A stretch of 64,000 nucleotides of DNA from assembly GCA_964019415.1 (NCBI GenBank), contig OZ025869.1, positions 607,501-671,500 on the forward strand. The letters run 5' to 3'. The DNA is from Ianthella basta (taxonomy: Eukaryota > Porifera > Demospongiae > Verongiida > Ianthellidae). The position numbers and the translations under genes were made by a program. The notes beneath the pieces were generated by a model. The model searched no databases, was not told where the DNA came from, and worked only from the letters and a program-made list of their open reading frames with translations. Within the stretch, counting starts at the first letter, position 1; every line of letters starts with the position of its first letter. Shown piece by piece: positions 24,629 to 35,917 of this stretch.

Positions 24629-25150
24629 CTCTTCAAGTGCAGCTGATTGTCTGTGTACAGCAGTAGCTGTCTATAGTTCTCCATTTATTTCCATGTATTC
24701 TCTGTAGCTGTTTCTCTCTGTAGCTGAAGTACTACAAGTGTGTGCTGTAGTGTATACATTAACTGATGTAATTTGAATGATTTAATCATTATGGTGTGCT
24801 CGTTGAACTCTGACAATGAGAAAAATTATTGCTACACGTTCAGATTTCTTACCATCAGTATTGGCAATGTGTTTTGACTAGTACACTTTAGTGCCCAATA
24901 TGTATACAGATAGAATAAACAGTAGATCAGTAGCAGTGAGAGGAGAGCAGGTTGTTCATGTGATACAGCATGCTCACTGTTCTCATCATTGTGTGTGTGT
25001 GCATTATGGTGCTCTCTCGCTCCCTGCAAGGTCCACAAGACTGATTTTACTCACTTTCTCTCCACCTAATTGTGAGGCCGGATCAAAGATGGTCTGAGTG
25101 AGTGTGATGGAGAAGACAGTGTGGGACCGGCTGCTCTCTGCATTCATCTA
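24629..25150. other. B2 3' flank
   Basis: Shares its first 170 bp with the B3 3' flank (37224-37410), including TAGCTGAAGTACTACAAGTG. No gene. Confidence 0.5.
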
Positions 25151-25159
25151 CTTCTGATA

Positions 25160-25177
25160 TTCATATATATTCATATA

Positions 25178-25208
<31 letters not shown>

Positions 25209-25260
25209 GATATTGATATATATTATGATTTTGATTATTGATATTTCTGATATTGAAGTT
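25160..25260. repeat. AT-rich ATATAT / GATATT repeat
   Basis: Short ATATTCATATAT units pass into (AT)n and then GATATT-type repeats. Confidence 0.8.
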
Positions 25261-25579
25261 CATCAGTATTGGCAATGCATTTGATTAGTGCACTTTGCCT
25301 AGTGCATATTGCAGTTGGATAAACAGTGCATCAGTAGCAATGAGTGGAGAGCAGGTTGTTTATGTGGCATGTTCACTATTCCCATCACTCTGTCTTCGTG
25401 CATGTGTGCTTGTACATAAATTGAATTAGCAATGTGTATGCAGGAGATTTGTACATGTAACCTGACTAGAGCTAATGTGTTGACGCTGCTGAAACAGTGT
25501 GAGAAGGTTGAGCCAAGGTTGAGAACATTTAGCTTAACCAAGTGGGTTCAAGTCTGCTTGTGAGGTGTAGGAGCGAGTC

Positions 25580-25818
25580 ATTTGGGACTAAACCAAGGCA
25601 GTCTTATTTCTAAGGTGGTTCCTTTATAGAGGTAGTCGTTTAGCGGTGTTTCACTGTACAGTGGAACCTCAGAAATATGACCACCATCCAGGCCATGCAA
25701 AGTGGTCGTAATTCTGAAAACCATAAAACGTGTATACACGGATTTGGGACTAAACCAAAGTGGTCTTATTTCTAAGGTGGCCACTTTATAGAGGTGGTCG
25801 TTTAGTGGGGTTTCACTG
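25580..25818. mobile_element. Tigger/pogo-like MITE (25659-25818) behind a partial copy
   Basis: The full copy starts CAGTGGAACCTC and ends GGGGTTTCACTG with TA on both sides. A 5'-truncated copy (about 25580-25656) in the same orientation abuts it and shares the central TA, so the second element probably inserted at or arose from the end of the first. Confidence 0.65.
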
Positions 25819-26985
25819 TACGTATATACAGATGTTTTCGGGTTGGTCGTCCACACCGGGCACCGGGTACCGGAGTGGAAATCATGGTATTATACATAAA
25901 CATGAGCATTATTGCTGTATAAAATGTCTATCTCACGATCTATGTCAACACTAGATTTTGCAATTACTGTAAGTATGTGTATGAATCTGTATAATATTGT
26001 ACAAGCGTTTTCAAGCTGATACCGGTATCTGGTCAGGACAACTGACCCAAAAACTACTGTACAGTGATTGACATGGAAGTACAACAACTGCTAGCAGCAG
26101 GCAGTTTACTTATGAAGTTTCATGTTGTTTGTTTGAGGGGGTCTTGATACATAGATACCGTTGTCTTTGCATACTCCACTGGTATAGGGTAGGTTTAACC
26201 TGTTGTATGAACAGTGTAACATGATCTGGCCGTGACGTACAGTGTGGTTGAGTCGCATTCATACAGTGGAACAGAAAGGGCAATTGGCTTCGTATGACAT
26301 CAAATAGAATGGTGTCTCAGTACGTTCTCCTGTGGTATGGCAGCTATAGTTGGATGCCGACCCCTTAGGAGAATGTATTCCAGCTCTGCTCAATCAGCAT
26401 GTAGCAGATTTTATATGGAACACCCAAACACATGTGTAGCATGAAACTCCTTGTGAGTGCAAGAGAAGGAAATATATCTGCTTGGCCAGTGTATAATGTG
26501 TCCATTCCAATATCAATATAGTAGATAATGGAAAATTACTGCATATCATCCATTTTCAAATTTTGAAATTTGCCTTGGTTTCATTCACAAATCACTTTCC
26601 TAATTTGTGATGGCAGCAAAGTAGCTATTTCATTTTTGACCAGGAAACCACCTATGCACAACTGTACTTGTGTATTACCGGTTTGTAAAATAGCTACAGT
26701 ACCTGGTATCCATTGCATTCACGTGAACAACAATGAGAGACTGTATGGAATGCAGGAAAAGTTTTGCTGTGTGTACGTACACTAGCTGCAACTTTCCATT
26801 CTCTTAAACCTTTGTTAGCATGACAATCACATTGAGTTTGTGGTCCCAAATTATTTGCGAAATGTCTGAAGTGGTGTCGGGAGTGGGACCTTGGAGTAAA
26901 AGTGTTGACGCACTTTGTAAACCTTGCTGTGAACATCACTTGTTGCAAGAACTCACGGATCTAGTTTAAAATGTGTGTATGCATG
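25819..26985. other. No gene seen
   Basis: Includes short segments shared with 43600-43870 (GTGAACAGTGTAACATGA). Otherwise no recognisable gene on either strand. Confidence 0.45.
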
Positions 26986-27200
26986 CCATGAGTGCATGCT
27001 TGTATGTGTGCATGAGTGCATGCTTATGTGTGTGCATGAGTGCATGCTTGGTGTGTGTGCATGAGTGCATGCTTGTATGTGTGCATGAGTGCATGCTTGT
27101 GTGTGTGCATGAGTGCATGCTTGTGTGCGTGCATGAGTGCATGTGCGTGCATGTGCGTGCATGAGTGCATGCTTGCATGCATGCATGCATTCGTGCATGC
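26986..27200. repeat. 22-bp tandem repeat, about seven units
   Basis: Unit TGCATGAGTGCATGCTTGTG with small changes. It lies at the same place relative to its flank as the (TG)n tract at 34120-34191. Confidence 0.85.
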
Positions 27201-27700
27201 GTGTGTGTATGTACCTGGTGTTTTAGGACTGTTACTAGACCTTTCTTTAGCATTAGCTCGAAGCCATGCCCACAGCATAAAGTGTTAGCCATATATGGAG
27301 TCACAGGGTTAAGGTACAGCTACGGTTAAGCTTGTACTGATGAGGACTGAAGTCCATTAACGATCTGCACATGACCACTACACAATTCCCTGTAACACAA
27401 ATGGCTTTAGCGTCAAATTTCCCATGTAATCGATGTACACTCTATTTCTTCAGGTCCCACCCTCCATTGCTACTTGTGTTAACTATCCCTTGTGATATGT
27501 GAACAGTGCACAAGTAAGGATTAGCCTTGTACCCAGGCACTTTTCATTAATTGCATGAGAAAGGAAAAGGGCCTGGTATACCACTGTTTTGCTGATGTCA
27601 TGCTTCCATAAGATGACGGTTACAGCACAATTTAACATCTGTGAGGCTTTGTACTGCTGCATCCACTTGGTGGAGGTTCTCCTAAGGTCCTCCACTCTGT
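27201..27700. repeat. Duplicate of 34195-34740
   Basis: Both copies run from a CCTGGTGTTT motif through GGTTAAGCTTGTACTGA and ACCACTACACAAT to a GGTGGAGGTTCTCCTAAGG stretch. The minus strand has short open pieces but no protein I recognise. Confidence 0.65.
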
Positions 27701-28769
27701 GCATAGTTGATATCAGCAACTGATCATGTGTGAAATGAGGTGGAGGCTGGCAAGCTTACAATTTGGTCTGTTCCAGCTATGCCCATTTCCCTCACAGCAG
27801 TTCCTTTTACGGACCTTCTGCATTCACTTCATATCTTTATATAGCTACAGGAAAAAGAATGCAGTGCACTTTCTTTTGGCCATCGCTACTGCAGCAGGGA
27901 CTCCAGTCACCACGTGCCAGCTTCGGTTGATTCATACCTAAAGCATGAACCTCAGATGCTGAAGAGTGCCAATGTGTATTCCAGAACCAGCTAAATTCAA
28001 TTTGAACCCAGCCTCTATTTTAGACCAGGCCTGTATTGGTTGATTCATTTTCAGCTACTGCTGTAATTGGCCAAAGGCATAATGAATAAATCATAATGGA
28101 TAAATCATGCAGTAAGCTTTAAGCTTGGAGCTCCTTACTGAGAGCATAAAGGAAGGAAATGCCTGCTTTCTTTATGCAAGAGGCTCCCAAAGCCTGTACT
28201 GAAATATTTAATGGCACCATGCAGCATGATGTTAAACACTAAATACAGAATGTAATAGTTAAAATTTAGTTGCACATCTCCTTTCTGTGGGAGCACTCTA
28301 AAAGTTGTTTCATACATGTTATGCAAACTTGGTTCACTAGGAGGTGTGTTTTAAGGTACCCTTTTGTAGCTACATAGATAATCACATTTGGTCGTGTCCC
28401 AGACTTATACATACCATTATAGCAAAATCTATAACATTGTAGCATAGTACACACAAGCAACGCCTCTGTGTTTGTTTGTATGTTGTATACACACTAGTCT
28501 CACGTAGCTCAGACCCTTTCCTCCATTTCTACTGTTGCATAATAGGGAGTTTTCCTAAGCATAAGCTGTTTCACCCATGCACTGCCACTGTTCACTTAAC
28601 ACCTTTGTTGGATTATAATTCAGAGGTGTTGATTAGGTGTTACACGATGCGTGTGCACGTCTATACAGCAACAAAGACTGAGATGGCAAACTGCTACTTC
28701 TGTAAACAACTGCAAACGGTGACAGATGTATTTTCTGGTCTTCCCTGCACTCGCTCAATGACAAGGGCA

Positions 28770-28967
28770 TCAATCTGTAAATAGTGATTTACTGTAACCA
28801 GTAGGAAGCGATACGAAAATATCACGACCATTGATGATTTCTAAGATGGCTTGCATCTGCTCTGGCTTTAGATCTTGGAACCCTGCTTCGGCCATTGCCA
28901 CACGCACTAACGCGGTATTATGGTCTCGTTCCACTTCGTCTTTGCTCACTCCAACACTTGCTGCCAT
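28770..28967 (-). pseudogene. RecQ-like helicase N-terminal fragment
   Basis: An open frame of 65 residues on the minus strand reads MAASVGVSKDEVERDH, then GFQDLKPEQMQAILEIINGR, DIFVSLPTGYSKSL, and stops. LKPEQ...AI and SLPTGYxKS are the Q-motif-like region and Walker A of RecQ-family DNA helicases. The Walker A Gly before Lys is Ser here. The frame ends two residues after the motif, so no helicase core follows. This is a fragment carried along with the C4-3 duplicated flank; a worse copy lies at 18890-19125. Confidence 0.65.
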
Positions 28968-29621
28968 TTTCGATGACTCGCTTATGACAACTGTGGTACC
29001 ACATCAAAGAGGTCTTATATTCACACCTTGTCCATCTTTCCACAGACTTTGAACAGTTACTGAATATCCAGACCTATCCATCTAGTTATTGCACAATAAC
29101 AAAAAGGAAAGGGTCTAGGCTACATAAGACTATATATACACATGTTCATTTGTGTATGGTTTTGTATGCATAAGTGGCCTTCACGTGTGTTTGTACTGTT
29201 CATCTTCATGTGTATACTTGCCTCTACAACTGTGAACTACTGCATGCTATCATCTCACGCACAAACATCGAGAATCCATGCATTGTAATGACATCATTCC
29301 ACATAGTGGCTAATGATGTCATATGCTGTCAATTGGCCAACATTCCATTCAGAGAATGGCTGGCATCCCATGCACTCATGTGGACTGACCAATCAAATAC
29401 AACAGAATTGTACAGAACTACTGCCATGGTTATACAGTACTGACATTGTACAATGCCATGTATGTACCTACTGTAAGTGCTCCACTTGTACTACAAGTCC
29501 ACAGCTCCTATTGAGCTCAATGGTAATACCTACAGGCCTATACATGTACAATACAGGAAAGTCTGTTCAGTAGCACACAAACTAAAACTAGAGAGTTCCA
29601 CTGCTTCTATGGTCCTCCACT

Positions 29622-30530
29622 CTACTTGGTGCACACAACACAGGATAGCTCTTTTGTCTGGTCATAATTTGGGCATGGAAGGCCAGTACAGTCAGCCTCA
29701 ACGTGGTACAGCAGAGCACCGTCAGTGTCAGCTGCCTTTCCTATTACTGTTTCGGGAGTCTTGTCCAGGCAGATGTGCATGGCTCGACGATGGCCATGGT
29801 GTCCAGACATTAACCACCCGCTGTACTCCACTGTCCATGTATCAGGGCAGGTGTATCTTCCTGGGATCATGATCTGCTTGGAACGAGAGGACACTTCACA
29901 CACAACACAAGGGGCATTGTGGTTGAACAAATCACTCAGAGCTTGTCCACTTCTGGCTTCATATTCTACACCGTACAAAACACTATCACCAAAGTTTCTA
30001 GTAGTAGCTTCAGGGTGGTACTCAGCATTATCTCCACTTGCTGTACAGATATAGTTGGCTCCGCCACCCTGGTGTTGGTAGTGACTGCCTGCAGCGAGGC
30101 CTTCATAAACTAGCTCAGTTCCAGTAACATTTGGGCACACGGTCCTTCCCCAGCGAATGTAAGTCGTTCCTCCTGAGGCAGGTCCAGGAGGGCCCTGTTC
30201 ACCAGGTGGTCCAGCAACACCATCTGGTCCATCAGCTCCAGGTGCTGCAATGGTTGGTAGTATTCATTACTGCCTTCAACAAGCAGCAGCATTGTCTAAA
30301 TGGCATCACAATGGTAGTACGGAATTGTCCAGCTTACCTCCTGGAGAGCCCACAGGTCCAGAGGAGCCATCACGGCCATCCCTTCCTGGTTGTCCTGGCA
30401 GCCCATCCCTTCCAGGCAGTCCAGGGAGGGAGCAGGTAGACCTGCTTTCTACTTCCACTCCAAAGTGGAGGAAGAGAAGGATGGTGCCAAACAAGGCAAG
30501 GTTCATGACATTAAAACGGTTTATTCTCAT
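29622..30530 (-). CDS. C4-3: short-chain collagen C4/spongin-type
   Basis: Secreted short collagen, 271 residues. Exon 1 (30530-30338, 193 bp) encodes the signal peptide and 5' Gly-X-Y part. A 93-bp intron (30337-30245) splits an Ala codon. Exon 2 (30244-29622, 623 bp) begins APGADGPDGVAGPPGEQG and gives the C-terminal domain: VCPNVTGTELVYEGLAAG, GGGANYICTASG, NAPCVVCEVSSRSKQIMIPG, TCPDTWTVEYSGWLM, ICLDKTPE, GLPCPNYD, SCVVCTK. One codon shorter than C4-2 (TGLPC instead of SSGLPC). There are about 17 triplets in all. No stop or frameshift is seen, so the copy looks functional. It lacks a U block on its right, unlike its sisters. Confidence 0.92.
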
Positions 30531-30601
30531 TCCTTCGATGTACGTTTCTGAACTTTGTCTCTCACCAATCCGGCTGCTGGAGGGGTGCAAGCAGTACATC
30601 C

Positions 30602-30608
30602 TTTTATA
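30602..30608 (-). promoter_or_regulatory. TATA box of C4-3
   Basis: TATAAAA on the minus strand, 72 bp upstream of the chosen start. The GAGGTAGAGAAGG element just above it is conserved in C4-1, C4-3 and C4-4. Confidence 0.7.
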
Positions 30609-31228
30609 CCTTCTCTACCTCTGACTTCACACACACATCACACATGCATCACATTCCACAATCTCTTTCTCCCCCTTAGTTATCACCTTCCAGTCTTCTG
30701 AGGCCTAAGTCTGCAGTCAGTATACCCACATGCATAATGCTGACTCAGCATTGTCTCATTGTCAGCATCACTCGTGTATACTCTACAGCACATATCACTC
30801 AGCACATATGACTCAGCATTTGTTAATCTTGTAGAGGCTCTTTGCCACATCATGTAACTTCAAGAGGAAGGATAGAGTCATGTAGCCTTTAAAGTAATCA
30901 ACAGAACATTTTGGCCAGAGGAATTTCTTTGGTTTGGTCTAACTCTGAAGAAGACCAACTCAGTGTTCCCCCTTAGGTGCAAGTCATAACTGATGATCGC
31001 TATTTCTCTTGTAGTATTATGCACCTTTGGGAATTATGTAGAACTCAAACAACCTCCTTTAGTATCAACTCAGCATCAATATTCAGAACATGAACACCAG
31101 ACCACAACAAAGAACATTGGTATAGATGTAACCGAAGAGTTTACTTGACTATAAAAGATTGAAAGTGCTTCATTTAACTAATGACAATCACTACACTGTA
31201 ATATTGTATGTTACCTTCTAGCTCTCTT

Positions 31229-31392
31229 TAGGTGCAAGAGGGACTATGCCCAACAGCACATCCCAGCCCTCCTCTCCTCCAGAGGAGTGGACCCCTCTCT
31301 CATCATACCCAAGGCACACAGGGAGGGGAGGGGCAGGAGGAGGGGACAGGGAGGACCATTTCAGCAAGCAAGGACAAATCATCACATGAGCA
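31229..31392 (+). pseudogene. Orphan copy of the last U exon
   Basis: A CTCTCTTTAG acceptor is followed by an exon-like segment reading CKRDYAQQHIPALLSSRGVD and PSLIIPKAH. It matches the fourth exon of the U blocks but stands alone, without the exons before it. A second orphan lies at 46486-46650, also just after a C4 gene. Confidence 0.5.
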
Positions 31393-31799
31393 ATTGTATA
31401 TATTGAGATATAGTGTAATTTATAAGCTGTCATTCTCCTGCTGTCAATGTATTTAACAAGCTTTCCTATTACCAATCCTAGCAGCAGTAGTGTGGCAAAG
31501 TTATACTTGCACATCACATTCCAAGGTACACTCCCTCCTTAATGTCTCCTTCCTGTCTTCCTGCCTGAGACCACAGTTACAGTAGTGACTATATACCCAA
31601 CTGATCCTCCCTGTACTCCACCCATCTAAGGAGTGGACCCCTCACTGTCTCCCACCATACAAGTACACATGTAGAGTACCAACTGTACTACTAGCTACCA
31701 TGTATGTGGGGTGTGGGCACAAGGGCAGGAGTTTACTTAATGGAAAGTTGAGTTGAGGCAGGAAGGAGATAGTGAGGAGGGAGGTGATAGGAATGTGAT

Positions 31800-32060
31800 G
31801 CACGTATGATTTGATACGTGAAGTCAGAGGTAGAGTTGGTATATAAGCACATAATTAGAGAAGCACTGAGTGATTCCATCAACCCCAATGATCCCTATGC
31901 TGCATCTGAAGTGTTCTTTGAGATTCATTCCAAGCTGATCATGACCCCAGGAAGATGCACCTGCTCTGGTGCATTGCCAATTGAGTACAGCAAGTGGCTG
32001 GTAGGAGAAGACTGTACTCTCACTAATCTGTACACATCTGCCTGGACAAGGCTTCTGTAA
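31800..32060 (+). pseudogene. C4 collagen relic with promoter fused to C-terminal domain
   Basis: A C4-type promoter block (GAAGTCAGAGGTAGAG, TATATAAGC) runs straight into a decayed piece of the C-terminal domain: SEVFFEIHSKLIMTPGRCTC matches CEVSSRSKQIMIPGRYTC, and IEYSKWLVGEDC matches VEYSGWLVSED. The signal peptide, collagen part and the middle are gone, so an internal deletion is likely. It ends in a stop at 32058-32060. Confidence 0.7.
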
Positions 32061-32084
32061 CAGTGCCTGGAGTTCAAGTGTTCC

Positions 32085-33440
32085 TCTATGCACACAGCTG
32101 GTGAGTACGCGACTCCTACTGTGCAGCTGTAGTCTACAGAACCTCACCTAGCTACAGCTGTAGAGGTACAACACAACATTCCCAATAACAGTGTAGTCAT
32201 GTTAACTGGTGTCTGCACCTGTTGTGGTAAGGTAAACCATCACCAGAGCAACAACATTCCTTGTCAGTGTCACGTAGCCAGCCACACAGTACATGTGTAG
32301 TGTATAGAGCACCACTGGACACACACAGCACATCATTCAGGACAACATGACTCATGAATTCATCAAACAGCAACCAAACAGTATTGAGCATACACACATA
32401 CACACACTATAGGTACGTATATATTGTCATAGAGCTGGATTTGTCTGTTTGCAAGCCCCTCCTACCATCATGTTGACAATAGTCAGTTGTTCTGCCACAG
32501 CATGACCACATGATTGTGTCTCAGAACATGCACCATGTGTCCACTGAGTCTTAGGACATGTACACCGGTGGAGACTATGCCTCTATCACAATTGCTGTTG
32601 TCCTTATAGCTGGCTAGCTCAACTTATTATATTACTATATTATTCTATTTTTCAGGTACCATTTGTGTCACTGTATGTTGCCCAAGCTGATACTTCACAA
32701 TTGCTTCCCTTTGTATTGTTCATATTGCTGCGTACCCCAGCACACACTCTGCTTGCTGGTCTCCATGCTGCTGTACAGTGTACATAGCTACTGGCATCTC
32801 AGGTATCAATGCATGCTATGCCAGAGAGCAGCCGATGTCAATGCACACATGTACAAGATGCCAGCATGCAACATGCTGCCATATACACTGGCATGTGTCA
32901 AGCTGGCCAGTGATATGAATGAAGGTGATGAGCCACAGGGAAGTCCACCAAAGGCAGGCTTCCCTGTAGTGTGTGTATGCACCAACACACACAAGTACGT
33001 ACACCATGTGAACAAGTATACACATGCATACACTGTGTACTGTTATGCTTGTACATGTAGTACTACTTAGGGTTAACGCTACAGATACAATATGCACATG
33101 GACGTGTTCTATGTGTACACGTCCATGTGCATCCACACTGCTGCACAGTAGTTGGTTGTGCTCCTTGCCCATGTTCGGACACAGGACAGGAACTCATCCA
33201 ATTAGGTTTAAGTCAATTAGTAATCCATTTTGGTAACTGGTCACCCACTGCTCCAGTCTACCCATCCACAGCTGGTCAGTGCTGAGTACATGACTCCTAC
33301 TGTGCAGTTGCAGTCTACAGAGCCTCACCTAGCTACAGCTGTAGAGGTACAACACAACATTCCCAATAACAGTGTAGTCATGTTAACTGGTGACTGCCCC
33401 TGTTGTAGTAAGGTAAACCATCACCATAGCAACAACATTC
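32085..33440. repeat. Dispersed repeat R1, two copies (32085-32290, 33270-33440)
   Basis: Landmarks are GAGTACRTGACTCCTACTGT, CTAGCTACAGCTGTAGAGG, ACATTCCCAATAACAGTGTA and GTCATGTTAACTGGTG. Other copies or parts lie at 48235-48430, 49170-49202 joined to 55048-55215 (split by the big transposon), 56590-56690 and 56755-56830. No coding sequence. Block Y lies between the two copies at 32665-32900. Confidence 0.75.
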
Positions 33441-34111
33441 TTCAAACCTTCACTCCCAGTAATAACAGGAGACACATGCGCTCTATAGCTAGCACACACA
33501 CTTATTTTGCAGTTCATCAAACATACTGTTGTTCTAGAGTGATGCAATATGTATACTCCATGCTGGATGTCAGCAATGAACATCCACATTGGTAGTGATA
33601 CATATGTGGGGTAACTCCCATCTCTTCAATTGCTCCTAGGACCTGAAATGTTTTCTTGTACTTTTAGTATACAGATGACACATTGAAATACATAAGACAG
33701 CTGCCAGGACAAGCATCCCTTTTCCTATCCATCTACTAAGTACGTATTTGATCCATTCAGTGATGCATTTCTTGCTTGTTGTGTAATTCATTTCTTCCTT
33801 GTCTCCATGGAAAGCCTACCCATTGCCTTCCCTGACTGAGATGTTTACAATTGGCCATCTGAGATATCAGTTGCTCATCACTCCATTTTATACTGGCTGT
33901 ACAAGCATAGAACTATCTCCAATGATTGTCTTGAGATACAGTGTGTGCATAGCTGTCCCTATGTTTCTATGTACAGTATGCATATACATAGGTAATGACT
34001 GTGTGTTTCTACTGCACACTGTATGTATAGAGATGGCGTGTGATGGTAATACAACCGGCATTATGCCACAATGCTCTGTAATGTATGCCTATAGCTAGTG
34101 TCACTGTATGT

Positions 34112-34119
<8 letters not shown>

Positions 34120-34191
<72 letters not shown>
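34120..34191. repeat. (TG)n microsatellite
   Basis: Perfect dinucleotide tract. Its right flank is the duplicate of 27201-27700. Confidence 0.97.
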
Positions 34192-34193
<2 letters not shown>

Positions 34194-34194
34194 G

Positions 34195-35550
34195 TGTGTG
34201 CACCTGGTGTTTAAGACTGATACTGGACCTTCCTTCCATTCACTCACCACTCCTGTACAGGGTATGTACTGTTTGTGTGCTCTATAGTTGCAAGAACTGT
34301 AGCATTACCTCGAAACCATGCCTGCGGCATGATGTGTTAACTGTATGTAGAGTCACAAGGCAAATGTACAGCTAAGGTTAAGCTTGTACTGAATGCTGAA
34401 GTCCATTAACATTCTACGCACAACCACTACACAATCTTCTATAGCACAATTGGCCTTAACGTCAGCATTCCCATGTAATGGTGTACTCTCACTTTCTTCA
34501 AGTCCCTCCTTCCATTGCTACTTGTAATCACTGTCCTTTGTGTTATGTGTACAGTACACCAATAATGCATTAGCCAGGCTCTCTCCATTAATAGCATGGG
34601 GAAAGGAAAAGGGCCTGGCACTCACTGCTTTGCTGATGTCACGCTTCCATAAGATGACAGTGCAATATAATTTGCTACAGTTCAACACTGTGAGGCTTTG
34701 TATGTACATGCCACATTTTCTTGGTGGAGGTTCTCCTAAGGCCCTCCACTCTCATTTCCCAGCGGGATTGAAGGGGAACCTACCTGGACACCTCAGTCAG
34801 CTTCTGTTAGTGCCATCATTCCCGTAACCTCTCAAATCCAGGCTGGCTGGACTCGTCAAAGGTGACAGCCTGCTGTCTTACAAGAGGCCATTGGTCCCAA
34901 TTGATCACAATTACTGCAATGTCAGGCAGTCCGAGACGAGAAGGAAAGAGTGATAAGATGTAAGAAGAAGACTGTCCCTCTGGTTACTTGTAGGAGCTGA
35001 ATGTTACTTTCATTCTCAATCACCATAGTCTCATTTGTTACACCTGTTTATCCTCGAGCAGATGCGAATCACACATTGTGCAATGTGTGCCAAAAGGTAT
35101 CAGTGTTCTTTTTTATGATTTCTTAGGTGTTATTGTGTGTTCCTGTGAACTGGGGTAACAGGCATTTTAATCATATTCATGTCATGTAATAAATGTCATT
35201 ATCTAGAATATGAATACAATTACTTCACTTTGGTTTGTGGGCCGGTTTTAGGTGCTGATTACATTTTTGTTCACTATTTCACCAAGTCAAATGAGGACAG
35301 CATCCATGAAATTTAGCTATGGTCATCTGTCAAGCACATGTGTAAATCTAAATAGCAGATAGCAGATTGCTTCAAATACTTGGTTGGTCGGATGCCATAG
35401 AAGAGATTCGAGGCCGGTGGGCTTCTTAGCTAGTATATATATATACTGTATATGTATACTCCATTACAAGCACAAAGCTGTACGAATACCTAAAGTGAAA
35501 ACAATATTGGGGTGCCTTTGGTGCCCCAAAATGGTACGCCACATACTGTA
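34195..35550. other. Duplicate of 27201-27700, then no gene seen
   Basis: The first 550 bp are the duplicate. The rest (34741-35550) has no recognisable gene; 35500-35580 holds a small palindrome rich in GGTACC-like words. Confidence 0.5.
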
Positions 35551-35831
35551 GGGTACAGCATGTACCAAAGTGGTACTGGTGTATTGTACATTCCAAAATG
35601 ATCAAATTAATGATAGACACGCTCCCAATTTGCCAATCTACTGTGTCAATCTCTCTGTTGCCTTATGTCACCAATGCAAGTCACATGACATGCTACTCAC
35701 GTATTCCTTGTATCTCTGAACAACTTGGCAGACATACTCAACCAAATTAGTGTGTGCCCCAGGTGGAAGTTGACTGCAGTCTACTTACATAATACTATAG
35801 TGACCTAAGTGAAAATGACATCATTTTGGCA

Positions 35832-35869
35832 CTAAAAATAGAAGTGGGTAATGTATTTGTTCTATAAAA
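35832..35869 (+). promoter_or_regulatory. B3 core promoter: MEF2-type site plus TATA box
   Basis: CTAAAAATAG at 35832-35841 and TATAAAA at 35863-35869, the same spacing as B2. Confidence 0.65.
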
Positions 35870-35917
35870 GTGGAGACACCTGCAGCAGCAGCTTCAACAA
35901 TTGAACTGCAAGCAACC

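Noticed and set aside
26953..27304. His/Cys-rich repeat proteins on both strands
   Set aside because: Translation of the 22-bp tandem repeat.
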